Numbered from the stretch's first letter, positions 43,886 through 53,150 are shown. The stretch is DNA of 64,000 bases from Paracoccus sp041927875 (GCF_041927875.1 NZ_JBHFHN010000004.1), one strand, 5' to 3'. Program-made: numbers and translations. The notes: generated by a model from the letters alone, not told the origin.

Positions 43886-44155
43886 ATGTCGATCACCGCC
43901 GAAGACAAAGCCCGCGTCATCAAGGAATACGGCACCAAAGCCGGCGACACCGGTTCGCCCGAAGTGCAGGTTGCCATCCTGTCGTCGCGCATCGCGACCC
44001 TGACCGAGCATTTCAAGTCGCACAAGAAAGACAACCACTCGCGCCGTGGTCTGCTGATGATGGTCGCGCAGCGCCGCAAGCTGCTGGACTATCTGAAGGC
44101 CAAGGACGAAGGCCGCTATACCGCCCTGATCGGCAAGCTGGGCCTGCGCCGCTAA
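43886..44155 (+). CDS. rpsO: 30S ribosomal protein S15
   Basis: S15 binds the central domain of 16S rRNA early in 30S assembly. The 89-residue protein is of standard length with VIKEYGTKAGDTGSPEVQVAILSSRI, HKKDNHSRRGLLMMVAQRRKLLDYLK and a final IGKLGLRR. The start at 43886 follows ACAGGAGATCCC. It ends 21 bases before a strong terminator. In many bacteria it lies next to pnp; here a quinone oxidoreductase and gdhA separate the two genes. Confidence 0.98.
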   Translation: MSITAEDKARVIKEYGTKAGDTGSPEVQVAILSSRIATLTEHFKSHKKDNHSRRGLLMMVAQRRKLLDYLKAKDEGRYTALIGKLGLRR

Positions 44156-44176
44156 GGCCGCAGCCAATGCCAGATG

Positions 44177-44205
44177 AAACGCCCGGTCGCAGGACCGGGC
44201 GTTTT
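44177..44205 (+). terminator. Strong intrinsic terminator after rpsO
   Basis: AAACGCCCGGTC (44177-44188), a GCAG loop, then GACCGGGCGTTTT (44193-44205): a perfect 12-bp stem ending in a T run. It is the best terminator in the window. Confidence 0.9.
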
Positions 44206-44275
44206 GCGTTCTGGGGGTTGCGGTGGCCGTTCTCTGGCCCAGATGTATCTGAACACCGGCCAAAGGGGGATCGCG

Positions 44276-45283
44276 ATGCGCGCCTATGTGATGCAGAGAT
44301 ACGGAGATGCCAGCGGGTCGCAGGTGACCGAAGTCGCCGATCCGCCATCGCCCGGGCCGGGCAAGGTGCTGGTGGCGATCGAAGCGGCGGGCCTGAACCC
44401 GGTCGATTTCAAGTTCCGCAACGGCGATCTGCGCCCGATCATGCGGCCTGCGCTGCCCATCGTTCTGGGCAATGAAATCGCGGGCCGGGTGCTGGCCGTG
44501 GGCACGGGCGTTGACAGGTTTGCGCCGGGCGACCGCGTTTTCGCACGGCTGGCCAAGGACGGCGGCGGCGCCTTTGCCGAGCGCGCCCTGGTCGGCGCCG
44601 ATATTCTGGCCCATGCCCCGGTATCGGTCGATGCGGTCACGGCGGCTGCGGTGCCCTTGGCCGGGCTGACCGCGTTGCAGGCGCTGCGTGATGTGCTGGC
44701 GTTGCAACCGGGGCAGCGGGTGCTGATCTCGGGCGGGGCGGGCGGTGTGGGTGGCTTTGCCATCCAGATCGCCAAATGGCTGGGCGCGCATGTGACGACC
44801 ACCGCCTCGGCGCGCGGGGCGGGGCTGGTGCGCGATCTGGGGGCGGATGCCGTCATCGACTATACGACCGACCGCATCGACGCGCATCCGCGTGATTTCG
44901 ATGCGGGGTTTGACCTGATCGGCGGCGAGACATTGCGGCAGATGTTCCGGGTGGTGAAGCCGGGTGGCCGGGTGGTCTCGGTCGCCGACATGCCCGAGCC
45001 GCAGACCGCCCTGCAGGATCTGGGCGGTCGTCGGGGGCTGGCGGCGCTGTTCTGGCTGGCCAGCCTTGGGGTTCGCGCCGCAGCCCGGCGCGCTGGTGTC
45101 GGGTATCGCTATCTGTTCATGCGCCCCGATGCCAAGGGGCTGGCGCTGCTGGCCCGGCTGATCGACGACGGCACGCTGCGGGTGATCATCGACCGGACCT
45201 TTCCGCTGGATCAGGCCCCGGCCGCGCTGGCCTATCTTGAGACCGGGCGGGCCAAGGGCAAGGTGGTGCTGACCGTCGCCTGA
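44276..45283 (+). CDS. Zinc-independent NAD(P)H:quinone oxidoreductase (MDR family)
   Basis: The 335-residue protein is an MDR-superfamily reductase: N-terminal GroES-like catalytic domain (about 1-130) and a Rossmann domain with SGGAGGVGGFAIQIAK near residue 155. It lacks the catalytic-zinc and structural-zinc residues of alcohol dehydrogenases, which fits the quinone reductase (QOR) type acting with NADPH on quinones or enones. The C-terminal LAYLETGRAKGKVVLTV is the standard ending. AAAGGGGGATCGCG before the ATG supports the start. It stands alone between the rpsO terminator and gdhA (converging). Confidence 0.88.
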   Translation: MRAYVMQRYGDASGSQVTEVADPPSPGPGKVLVAIEAAGLNPVDFKFRNGDLRPIMRPALPIVLGNEIAGRVLAVGTGVDRFAPGDRVFARLAKDGGGAFAERALVGADILAHAPVSVDAVTAAAVPLAGLTALQALRDVLALQPGQRVLISGGAGGVGGFAIQIAKWLGAHVTTTASARGAGLVRDLGADAVIDYTTDRIDAHPRDFDAGFDLIGGETLRQMFRVVKPGGRVVSVADMPEPQTALQDLGGRRGLAALFWLASLGVRAAARRAGVGYRYLFMRPDAKGLALLARLIDDGTLRVIIDRTFPLDQAPAALAYLETGRAKGKVVLTVA

Positions 45284-45297
45284 TGCGGCGGGGCGGA

Positions 45298-45317
45298 CGG
45301 CGGCACATGTGCCGCCG
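45298..45317. terminator. Perfect GC-rich palindrome between the quinone oxidoreductase gene and gdhA
   Basis: CGGCGGCACATGTGCCGCCG is a perfect 20-base palindrome between two convergent genes. It has no U tail, so it is only a possible bidirectional terminator or a protein-binding site. Confidence 0.4.
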
Positions 45318-45324
45318 CCCCCAC

Positions 45325-46680
45325 TCAGATCACGCCCAGCATGGTCATCGCATCGGCCACGCGCACGAAACCCGCGATATTCGCGCCGATGACATAATCG
45401 CCGGGCGCGCCATATTCATCGGCGGTTTCATGGCAGGTGTCGTGGATGTTGCGCATGATCGCGGCCAGCCGGGCCTCGGTCTGCTCAAAGCTCCAGCTGT
45501 CGCGGCTGGCGTTCTGCTGCATCTCCAGCGCCGATGTCGCCACCCCACCGGCATTCGCGGCCTTGCCGGGCGCAAACAGCACCCCGGCCTGCTGAAAGGC
45601 GCGGATCGCCTCGGGGGTGCAGGGCATGTTGGCGCCCTCGCCCACGGCGATGCAGCCGTTGCCGATCAGCCGCGCGGCATCCTTGCCCGACAGCTCGTTC
45701 TGGGTGGCCGACGGCATGGCGACATCGCAGGCCACATCCCAGATGCTGCCCTTGCCCGCCGCGATGAAATGCGCGCCCTCGCCGCGACGCTTGGCGTATT
45801 CGCTGATGCGTTCGCGGCGGACGTTCTTGATCTCTTTCACCAGATCAAGGTCGATGCCGTTGTCATCGACGACGTAGCCGCCCGAATCCGACATGGCGAC
45901 AACCGTGCCGCCGAACTCTTGCACCTTTTCGACGGTATAGATGGCGACGTTGCCGGACCCCGACACCACCACCCTTTTGCCGTCAAGGCTGGTGCCACGG
46001 GTTCCCAGCATGGCCTGCACGAAATAGGTATTGCCATAGCCCGTCGCCTCGGTCCGCGCGCGCGAGCCGCCATAGCTGAGCGCCTTGCCGGTGATCACCC
46101 CGGCCTCATACCGGTTGGTCAGGCGCTTGTATTGGCCGAACATGAAGCCGATCTCGCGCCCGCCCACGCCGATGTCGCCCGCCGGAACATCGGTATATTC
46201 CCCGATATGGCGGTGCAGTTCGGTCATGAACGACTGGCAAAAGCGCATGATTTCGCCATCGGACCGGCCCTTGGGGTCGAAATCCGACCCACCCTTGCCG
46301 CCGCCGATCGGCATCCCGGTCAACGCGTTCTTGAACGTCTGCTCGAACCCCAGAAACTTGATGATGCCGACATTCACCGAGGGGTGAAAGCGGATGCCGC
46401 CCTTGTAGGGGCCAAGCGCGCTGTTGAACTGGACCCGGAAGCCGCGGTTGATCTGCACCCGGCCCTGGTCATCCACCCACGGCACGCGGAAGATGATCTG
46501 GCGTTCGGGTTCGCAGATGCGTTCGATCAGCGCCATCTCAAGGTAATGCGGATGCTTGGCCACCACCCGGCCCAGGCTTTCCAGAACCTCGTGAACGGCC
46601 TGGTGGAACTCGGGCTCGCCCGCGTTGCGACGGGTCACTTCGGTCAGGATCGGTTCTAGCTTTTCATCGATGCCGGTCAT
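45325..46680 (-). CDS. gdhA: NADP-specific glutamate dehydrogenase
   Basis: GdhA makes glutamate from 2-oxoglutarate and ammonium using NADPH. The 451-residue protein matches E. coli GdhA throughout: FRVxWVDDQGRVQINRGFRVQFNSALGPYKGGIRFHPSVN, the catalytic Lys in GGGKGGSDFDPKG, the nucleotide motif VSGSGNVAIYTVEK, and the C-terminal APGKAANAGGVATSALEM. I use the ATG at 46680, nine bases after GGGGAA; an in-frame ATG at 46692 is possible. It is divergent from pnp. It is a fitting companion to glnK-amtB as a nitrogen-assimilation gene, though 12 kb away. Confidence 0.96.
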   Translation of the reverse strand: MTGIDEKLEPILTEVTRRNAGEPEFHQAVHEVLESLGRVVAKHPHYLEMALIERICEPERQIIFRVPWVDDQGRVQINRGFRVQFNSALGPYKGGIRFHPSVNVGIIKFLGFEQTFKNALTGMPIGGGKGGSDFDPKGRSDGEIMRFCQSFMTELHRHIGEYTDVPAGDIGVGGREIGFMFGQYKRLTNRYEAGVITGKALSYGGSRARTEATGYGNTYFVQAMLGTRGTSLDGKRVVVSGSGNVAIYTVEKVQEFGGTVVAMSDSGGYVVDDNGIDLDLVKEIKNVRRERISEYAKRRGEGAHFIAAGKGSIWDVACDVAMPSATQNELSGKDAARLIGNGCIAVGEGANMPCTPEAIRAFQQAGVLFAPGKAANAGGVATSALEMQQNASRDSWSFEQTEARLAAIMRNIHDTCHETADEYGAPGDYVIGANIAGFVRVADAMTMLGVI

Positions 46681-46692
46681 GGCATGTTTCCC

Positions 46693-46981
46693 CATTTTGC
46701 TGCGCTTGCAAAATTGGCGCAGGCCGCGCGTCAGGCCAAGCGAAAACACAGCCGCCACATGAAACGGTCGGTTTTGTCACAGGCGTAAGGGGGCGCCGGT
46801 CGCGCGTTGGGCGGGCGCGCAACCCCCTTCCCCCAAGGCCGGTTTTCCTGTATGCCCCGCCAATCTGTGACGTGAGGCGCGCCCCCCGCCGCATGCAAAG
46901 GATAGGGGGCGGCGGCAATGGGGCCGCCATGCAAACGCGGGACCGGCAGGGGCCGGAACCCGTCAGAGGAACCGACACCAC
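46693..46981. promoter_or_regulatory. gdhA-pnp intergenic region with two hairpins (pnp leader)
   Basis: This 289-base gap between the divergent gdhA and pnp holds no supportable gene. AAGGGGG (46787-46793) pairs with CCCCCTT (46823-46829) around an inner GCGCG/CGCGC stem. Nearer pnp, GGCGGC (46911-46916) pairs with GCCGCC (46923-46928) and is flanked by direct repeats of CATGCAAA (46892 and 46928). In E. coli the pnp leader has an RNase III hairpin through which PNPase controls its own mRNA; this hairpin could play that part. The pnp ribosome binding site is AGAGGAACC at about 46965. Confidence 0.45.
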
Positions 46982-49129
46982 ATGTTCAATGTCACCAAGA
47001 AATCGATCCAGTGGGGCGAAGAAACGCTGACCCTGGAAACCGGCAAGGTTGCGCGTCAGGCCGACGGCAGCGTCATCGCCACCCTGGGCGAGACCAGCGT
47101 CATGGCCAACGTGACCTTCGCCCGCGAACAGAAGCCCGGCCAGGACTTCTTTCCGCTGACCGTCCATTATCAGGAAAAGACCTATGCCGCCGGCAAGATC
47201 CCGGGCGGCTTCTTCAAGCGTGAAGGCCGCCCTTCCGAAAAGGAAACGCTGGTTTCGCGCCTGATCGACCGTCCGATCCGCCCGCTGTTCGTGCCCGGCT
47301 TCAAGAATGAAGTGCTGGTGATCTGCACCGTCTTGTCGCACGATCTGGTCAACGATCCCGACATCGTGGCGATGATCGCGGCCTCGGCGGCGCTGACCAT
47401 TTCGGGCGTGCCGTTCATGGGTCCGATCGGCGCCGCGCGCGTCGGCTATGCCAATGGTGCCTATGTGCTGAACCCCGAGGTCAGCGACATGGACAACCTG
47501 CGCATGAACCCCGAACAGCGCCTGGATCTGGTCGTCGCCGGCACCAAGGACGCCGTGATGATGGTCGAATCCGAAGCCTATGAACTGACCGAGGCCGAGA
47601 TGCTGGGCGCGGTCAAGTTCGGCCATGAGGCCATGCAGCCGGTGATCGACCTGATCATCGACCTGGCCGAAGCCGCCGCCAAGGAGCCGTTCGACTTTAC
47701 CCCGGCGGATTACTCGGCGCTGTATGCCAAGGTGAAATCGCTGGGCGAGGCGAACATGCGCGCCGCCTATGCGATCCGCGACAAGCAGGACCGCCACAAC
47801 GCTGTCGAGGCCGCCAAGGCCGCGATCAAGGCTGGCCTGTCCGAGGATGAGCTGGTCAATGCCAACCTGGGCTCGGCGCTGAAAAAGCTGGAATCGGGCA
47901 TCCTGCGCGGCGACATCATCAACGGCGGCGCCCGCATCGATGGCCGCGACAAGACCACCGTGCGCCCGATCGTGTCGGAAGTCGGCATCCTGCCGCGCAC
48001 CCATGGCTCGTCGCTGTTCACCCGTGGCGAGACTCAGGCCCTGTGCGTGACCACTTTGGGCACCGGCGATGACGAACAGATCATCGACGCGCTGCACGCC
48101 AACTATCGCGCCAACTTCCTGCTGCATTACAACTTCCCGCCCTATTCGGTCGGTGAGGTTGGCCGCTTCGGCCCGCCCGGCCGCCGCGAAATCGGCCATG
48201 GCAAGCTGGCCTGGCGCGCGCTGCAAGCCGTGCTGCCGGCGCCGACCGACTTCCCCTATACGATCCGCGTCGTGTCCGAGATCACGGAATCCAATGGCTC
48301 GTCGTCGATGGCCACCGTCTGCGGCAGCTCGCTGTCGATGATGGATGCGGGCGTGCCGCTGAAATCGCCGGTCGCCGGTGTCGCCATGGGTCTGATCCTG
48401 GAAGACGACGGCAAATGGGCGGTGCTGACCGACATCCTGGGTGACGAAGACCACCTGGGCGACATGGACTTCAAGGTCGCCGGCACCGAAAAGGGCATCA
48501 CCAGCCTGCAAATGGACATCAAGGTGGCCGGCATCACCCCGGCGATCATGGAGCAGGCCCTGGCCCAGGCCAAGGACGGCCGGATGCACATCCTGGGCGA
48601 GATGAACAAGGCCCTGTCCGCTGGCCGGACCGAGTTCAGCGCCCATGCCCCGCGCATCGAGACCATGCAGATCCCGACCGACAAGATCCGCGAAGTGATC
48701 GGTTCGGGCGGCAAGGTCATCCGCGAGATCGTGGAAACCTCGGGCGCCAAGGTCGATATCCAGGACGATGGCACGATCAAGATCGCATCCGCCAATGGCG
48801 AGGCGATCAAAAAGGCCTACGACATGATCTATTCGATCGTGGCCGAACCCGAAGAGGGCAAGGTCTACACCGGCAAGGTCGTGAAGCTGGTCGATTTCGG
48901 CGCCTTCGTGAACTTCTTCGGCAAGCGCGACGGTCTGGTTCACGTCAGCCAGATCGCCAACAAGCGCCTGACCCATCCGAACGAGATCCTGAAGGAAGGC
49001 CAAGAGGTCAAGGTCAAGCTGCTGGGCTTTGACGACCGCGGCAAGGTTCGCCTGGGCATGAAGATGGTCGACCAGGAAACCGGCGAGGAAATCGTCGCTG
49101 AAAAGAAAGAGGAATCGGCCGAGGGCTGA
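46982..49129 (+). CDS. pnp: Polyribonucleotide nucleotidyltransferase (PNPase)
   Basis: PNPase degrades RNA 3' to 5' by phosphorolysis and is a part of RNA degradosomes. The 715-residue protein has two RNase PH-like domains (about 1-230 and 315-545, the second with GEVGRFGPPGRREIGHGKLA). A KH domain follows (IPTDKIREVIGSGGKVIREI) and then an S1 domain (GKVYTGKVVKLVDFGAFVNF). The C-terminal tail is acidic. Length and order are standard. It has a strong terminator. The leader hairpin may allow self-control. Confidence 0.98.
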   Translation: MFNVTKKSIQWGEETLTLETGKVARQADGSVIATLGETSVMANVTFAREQKPGQDFFPLTVHYQEKTYAAGKIPGGFFKREGRPSEKETLVSRLIDRPIRPLFVPGFKNEVLVICTVLSHDLVNDPDIVAMIAASAALTISGVPFMGPIGAARVGYANGAYVLNPEVSDMDNLRMNPEQRLDLVVAGTKDAVMMVESEAYELTEAEMLGAVKFGHEAMQPVIDLIIDLAEAAAKEPFDFTPADYSALYAKVKSLGEANMRAAYAIRDKQDRHNAVEAAKAAIKAGLSEDELVNANLGSALKKLESGILRGDIINGGARIDGRDKTTVRPIVSEVGILPRTHGSSLFTRGETQALCVTTLGTGDDEQIIDALHANYRANFLLHYNFPPYSVGEVGRFGPPGRREIGHGKLAWRALQAVLPAPTDFPYTIRVVSEITESNGSSSMATVCGSSLSMMDAGVPLKSPVAGVAMGLILEDDGKWAVLTDILGDEDHLGDMDFKVAGTEKGITSLQMDIKVAGITPAIMEQALAQAKDGRMHILGEMNKALSAGRTEFSAHAPRIETMQIPTDKIREVIGSGGKVIREIVETSGAKVDIQDDGTIKIASANGEAIKKAYDMIYSIVAEPEEGKVYTGKVVKLVDFGAFVNFFGKRDGLVHVSQIANKRLTHPNEILKEGQEVKVKLLGFDDRGKVRLGMKMVDQETGEEIVAEKKEESAEG

Positions 49130-49148
49130 TCCCGATCACATTGAAGAT

Positions 49149-49173
49149 GGCCCCGGTTCGCCGGGGCCTTTTT
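49149..49173 (+). terminator. Intrinsic terminator after pnp
   Basis: GGCCCCGG, a TTCG loop and CCGGGGCC form a perfect 8-bp stem with a stable tetraloop, followed by TTTTT. Confidence 0.9.
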
Positions 49174-49198
49174 CTATCGCGGCGCCAAAGGGGGGCCG

Positions 49199-49897
49199 AT
49201 GAAGGATATCACGCTGACCCTGACCATCGGCCGCCGTCCCGATGCGCTGGCCCATACGCTTGAAGGTCTGTGGCCGCTGACGGCGCTGCTGCCGGTGCTG
49301 GCGATCAACGACTTTGGCGATGAGGAGACCAACGATGTCTTCCGCCGCGCCTGTCCCGATGGCCGGCTGATCTGTGATGGCATCCGGCGCGGCCACCATG
49401 GCGCGATGGACCGGCTGCTGGCCGATGTCGACACCCGGTTCATCCTGCATTGCGAGGATGACTGGCATTTCTGGCAGACCGACTTCCTGCCGGATGCCCG
49501 CGCCCTGCTGGCCGCCAATCCGCTGATCAGCCAGGTCTGCCTACGCGATCTGGGGGATTTCAGCGCCCGCGACGTCAACCCGCGCGACATCCGCACCGAA
49601 ACGCGCGACGGCGTGCAATATGCCCGTGTCGATCACCAGCACAGCCAGTGGTTCGGCTTCACCTTCAACCCCTCGCTGTTTCATGCCGATCTGGTGCGCC
49701 AGGCGGGTGGCTTTTCGGCGTTTCGCAAGGAGCGCCACCTCTCGCGGCACCTGCGCCGTCAGGGCCGGTTCGTTGCCTTCCTGATGCCATCGGCCTGCGA
49801 GCATCTGGGCGGCTTTGAAAGCATGTCACAACCCGCGACGCCCCCCTGGCCCAAGCGGCTGCGCAACTGGTTGCGGGCGCTGATCGGCCGGGGTTAG
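49199..49897 (+). CDS. Small GT-A glycosyltransferase-like protein
   Basis: The 232-residue protein has a glycosyltransferase-like core: an N-terminal strand TLTLTIGRRPDAL, LAINDFGDE, and an Asp/Glu-rich DVDTRFILHCEDDWHFW segment that may bind metal and nucleotide sugar in the way of a DxD motif. Then come DHQHSQWFGFTFNPSLFH and a basic C-terminus. It has no membrane segment. It starts with ATG after AAAGGGGG. The neighbouring gene encodes a GT2 enzyme, 40 bases later, so the two could build the same cell-surface glycan. Substrate and acceptor are unknown. Confidence 0.72.
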   Translation: MKDITLTLTIGRRPDALAHTLEGLWPLTALLPVLAINDFGDEETNDVFRRACPDGRLICDGIRRGHHGAMDRLLADVDTRFILHCEDDWHFWQTDFLPDARALLAANPLISQVCLRDLGDFSARDVNPRDIRTETRDGVQYARVDHQHSQWFGFTFNPSLFHADLVRQAGGFSAFRKERHLSRHLRRQGRFVAFLMPSACEHLGGFESMSQPATPPWPKRLRNWLRALIGRG

Positions 49898-49937
49898 CTT
49901 GGTGCCAAAGCCGCACCGCCACGAACAGGAGGGTCCG

Positions 49938-50747
49938 ATGCGACTGCCCATCTCTGCCTTCATCATCTGCCAGGACGAAGAGGCGGTGATCGAATCCTGC
50001 CTGCGCAGCCTGTCGATGTGCGCCGACATCGTGGTGGTCGATTCCGGTTCAACCGACCGAACCGTCGCCATCGTGCAGGGGCTGATCGACGAAGGCATGC
50101 CGATCCGGCTGTTTCATGAGGCCTGGCGCGGATACGGCGCGCAAAAGCAGTTCGCGCTGGATCAATGCACGCAGGACTGGTGCTTTTCGGTCGACAGCGA
50201 CGAACGGGTCAGCGCGCGGCTGACGGCGGCGCTGCCCGCGATGATCCAGACCGACGGCGTCGATGGCTGGCGGGTCACGCGCTATGACTATCTGAACGGC
50301 TATGGCTATGTGCCGCCGCGCGCGCACGAACGCCACCACAACCGGCTGTTCCGCCGTGGCACGGGGCGCTTTGACCCGACCGACCGCGTGCATGAGGGGA
50401 TCGCCATCGACGGCACGGTGCGCAAGGCGCCCGAGGGCGGGCTGCTGCATTTCCGCCCGATCCCGCTGGCCGAGGAAATCGGCAAGAAGAACAAATATTC
50501 GTCGCTGAAGGCGCAGATGAAGCGCGAACGCGGCATTGCCGCGCGGCCCTGGAAAATGGTGTTCAGCCCCATCGTGTTCTTTGGCCGCTGGTATTTCGGC
50601 CATGGCCTGTGGCGCTGTGGCTGGGCGGGGTTCATCCATGCCGCGACTGGCGGCATCTATTCCTTCCTGACCGAGGCCAAACGCTGGGAGGCCGAGGCCA
50701 TCGCCCGCAAGCCCCCGATCGAGCCGCCCGAACCCGACGGCTATTGA
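49938..50747 (+). CDS. Family 2 glycosyltransferase, WaaE/KdtX-like
   Basis: The 269-residue enzyme has the GT2 fold: an N-terminal SAFIICQDEEAVIESCLRSL, VVVDSGSTDRTV, and the DxD motif in FSVDSDERV. A long loop follows with NRLFRRGTGRF and VHEGIAI. The sequence is like that of WaaE/KdtX, which adds heptose or glucose to the lipopolysaccharide core. AGGAGGG precedes the ATG at 49938; an earlier start at 49899 is possible. The C-terminal part is rich in aromatic residues (GRWYFGHGLWRCGWAGF) that could sit at the membrane. The gene ends the small glycosyltransferase pair. Confidence 0.83.
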   Translation: MRLPISAFIICQDEEAVIESCLRSLSMCADIVVVDSGSTDRTVAIVQGLIDEGMPIRLFHEAWRGYGAQKQFALDQCTQDWCFSVDSDERVSARLTAALPAMIQTDGVDGWRVTRYDYLNGYGYVPPRAHERHHNRLFRRGTGRFDPTDRVHEGIAIDGTVRKAPEGGLLHFRPIPLAEEIGKKNKYSSLKAQMKRERGIAARPWKMVFSPIVFFGRWYFGHGLWRCGWAGFIHAATGGIYSFLTEAKRWEAEAIARKPPIEPPEPDGY

Positions 50748-50791
50748 ACCCGCACCCCGCGCCGATGGCGGGATGCGGGCCGGGTCAGGCG

Positions 50792-51451
50792 TTACTTGCT
50801 GACCGGATCCTTGGCAAAGCGCAGATAGGGATAGACGACCTTCAGATCGCCGTATTTTTCCTGCGCCTTGTCGGTCGGGCACGAGGTGCGGACGATCACG
50901 TCATCGCCGGGGCGCCAGTCGGCAGGGGTGGCGATTTCTTCGCGGTCGGTGGCCTGGATGGCGTCAAGGCAGCGCAGGATCTCATCGAAATTGCGGCCGA
51001 CGGTCATCGGATAGATCAGCATCAGGCGGATCTTCTTGTCCGGCCCGATGATGAAGGTGGCGCGCACGGTCGCGCTGTCGGCGGGGGTGCGGCCATCCGG
51101 CAGATAGGCATCGGCGGGCAGCATGTCATAGGCCTTGGAGACCGCCAGGCTGGTGTCGTCGATGATCGGGAAATCGGCCTTGGCGCCGGCGAAACCCTCG
51201 ATGTCGGATTTCCACTTGCGGTGGTCCTCGGCGCTGTCCACCGAAATGCCGATCACCTTGGTGTTGCGGCGGGCGAACTCGGGCACCAGCTTCGACACGG
51301 CGCCGAACTCGGTCGTGCAGACGGGGGTGAAATCCTTGGGGTGGCTGAACAGCACGGCATAGCTATCGCCGATGAAGTCGTGAAAGCGAACGGTGCCGTC
51401 GCTGGTTTCGGCGGTAAAATCGGGGGCGATGTCGTTGATGCGAAGGCCCAT
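50792..51451 (-). CDS. 1-Cys peroxiredoxin (Prx6 type)
   Basis: The 219-residue enzyme reduces hydrogen peroxide and organic peroxides. The peroxidatic Cys is in FTPVCTTEFG, with catalytic Thr and a later Arg in the ATVRATFIIGPDKKIRLMLIYP region typical of Prx6. The C-terminal domain (WRPGDDVIVRTSCPTDKAQEKYGDLKVVYPYLRF) is the long Prx6-type tail. I choose the ATG at 51451, preceded by AAGGAGCAAGCCC. The frame is open farther to 51709, but that part lies in the divergent aldehyde dehydrogenase leader. Its electron donor is not shown. Confidence 0.93.
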   Translation of the reverse strand: MGLRINDIAPDFTAETSDGTVRFHDFIGDSYAVLFSHPKDFTPVCTTEFGAVSKLVPEFARRNTKVIGISVDSAEDHRKWKSDIEGFAGAKADFPIIDDTSLAVSKAYDMLPADAYLPDGRTPADSATVRATFIIGPDKKIRLMLIYPMTVGRNFDEILRCLDAIQATDREEIATPADWRPGDDVIVRTSCPTDKAQEKYGDLKVVYPYLRFAKDPVSK

Positions 51452-51698
51452 GGGCTTGCTCCTTCCTTGGGTTTCGGACGCTGTTGATATAGGCGCGGAC
51501 GCGCCGCGATGAAACCCGCGCCGCACCGCGGCACGACCTTTACCGCAGGCCGGATTGGGCGATCTGCCGCCATCGGACGCCGCCGATCGGCAGGCTGCCG
51601 CGCGGGGCGGGCAATGCGCCATGCCGGGCGGGTTGCGCGCTGGCGGGGGCGGTGCCACCATGGCAGGCGCACAGGCACGCAGCCGAAGGGGATATCCG

Positions 51699-53150
51699 AT
51701 GACCGACATGATCGACGCACGCCAATTCTACATCAACGGCCAGTGGGTCGATCCGGCCAAGGCCCGCGACCTGGCTGTCATCGACCCCTCGACCGAGGAG
51801 GAGGTCGCGGTGATCTCGATCGGGGATCAGGCCGATACCGATGCCGCCGTCGCCGCCGCCAAGGCCGCGCTGCCGGGCTGGGCGGCCTCTGACCGGGACG
51901 AACGCCGCGCGTTGGTGGAACGCATCCTGGCGATCTACAAGCGCCGCGCCGCCGAGATGGCGCGGATGATCACCCTGGAAATGGGCGCGCCGCAAGACAT
52001 GTCGCTGGGCGATCAGGTCGATGCCGGGATCTCGCATATCAGCAATTTCCTGACCGCCTTTGACGACTTCCAGTTCATCCGCCCGCTTGGCCCGCAGGCC
52101 CCGAACACCCGCATCGCGCAGGAACCGGTGGGCGTGGTGGCGCTGATCACGCCCTGGAACTGGCCGATGAACCAGGTCACGCTAAAGGTGATCCCGGCGA
52201 TGCTGGCGGGCTGCACCTCGGTGCTGAAACCGTCCGAAATCGCGCCGCTGTCGTCGCATCTGTTCGCCGAAATCGTGGATGAGGCCGGTTGCCCCAAAGG
52301 GGTGTTCAACATGGTGCATGGCGATGGTGCGGGGGTGGGCACGCAGCTTTCCACCCATCCCGACGTCGATATGGTCAGCTTCACCGGATCGACCCGCGCC
52401 GGGATCGCCATCACCAAGGCCGCCGCCGACAGCCTGAAGAAGGTCGCGCTCGAACTGGGCGGCAAGGGGGCGAACCTGATTTTCGCCGATGCCGATGACA
52501 AGGCGGTGGTGCGTGGCGCGCGGCATTGTTTCTATAACAGCGGCCAGTCGTGCAACGCCCCCACCCGGATGCTGGTCGAACGCAGCGCCTATGACCGCGC
52601 GGTCGATACGGCGCGCGAGGTCGCGGAAAAGACCGGCGTGGCCAGTGCCCACCAGCCCGGCCGCCACATCGGCCCGGTGGTCAGCAAGCAGCAATGGGAC
52701 AAGATCCAGGAGATGATCCAGAAGGGCATCGACCAGGGCGCGCGGCTTGTCGCCGGTGGTCCTGGCCTGCCCGAGGGCGTCAATCGCGGCTATTTCGTCC
52801 GCCCCACCGTCTTTGCCGATGTCACCCCCGACATGGACATCGCCCGGCAGGAAATCTTCGGCCCGGTGCTGTCGATCATGCCCTTCGACAGCGAGGATGA
52901 AGCCGTCGCCATCGCCAACGACACCCCCTATGGGCTGACGAATTACGTCCAAAGCCAGGACGGCGCGCGCCGCAACCGCATTGCCCGCCTGCTGCGGTCG
53001 GGCATGGTGGAAATGAACGGCGAAAGCCGGGGCGCGGGGGCCTTTTTCGGCGGCGTCAAGGCATCCGGGCGGGCGCGCGAAGGCGGCCATTGGGGCATCG
53101 AGGAGTTCACCGACAGCAAGGCCATTTCGGGCTGGGACGGCGACAAATAG
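51699..53150 (+). CDS. NAD(P)-dependent aldehyde dehydrogenase
   Basis: The 483-residue enzyme oxidises an aldehyde to an acid. It has the ALDH fold with ITPWNWPMNQV, the catalytic Glu in LELGGKGANLIF and the catalytic Cys in NSGQSCNAPTRML, FGPVLSIMPF, and the C-terminal FFGGVKASGRAREGG-WGIEEFTDSKAI. The start at 51699 after GAAGGGGATATCC is supported by the homology with MTDMIDARQFYINGQW. The family is large and the aldehyde cannot be told from sequence. It lies upstream of the Mrp operon and divergent from the peroxiredoxin. Confidence 0.9.
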   Translation: MTDMIDARQFYINGQWVDPAKARDLAVIDPSTEEEVAVISIGDQADTDAAVAAAKAALPGWAASDRDERRALVERILAIYKRRAAEMARMITLEMGAPQDMSLGDQVDAGISHISNFLTAFDDFQFIRPLGPQAPNTRIAQEPVGVVALITPWNWPMNQVTLKVIPAMLAGCTSVLKPSEIAPLSSHLFAEIVDEAGCPKGVFNMVHGDGAGVGTQLSTHPDVDMVSFTGSTRAGIAITKAAADSLKKVALELGGKGANLIFADADDKAVVRGARHCFYNSGQSCNAPTRMLVERSAYDRAVDTAREVAEKTGVASAHQPGRHIGPVVSKQQWDKIQEMIQKGIDQGARLVAGGPGLPEGVNRGYFVRPTVFADVTPDMDIARQEIFGPVLSIMPFDSEDEAVAIANDTPYGLTNYVQSQDGARRNRIARLLRSGMVEMNGESRGAGAFFGGVKASGRAREGGHWGIEEFTDSKAISGWDGDK

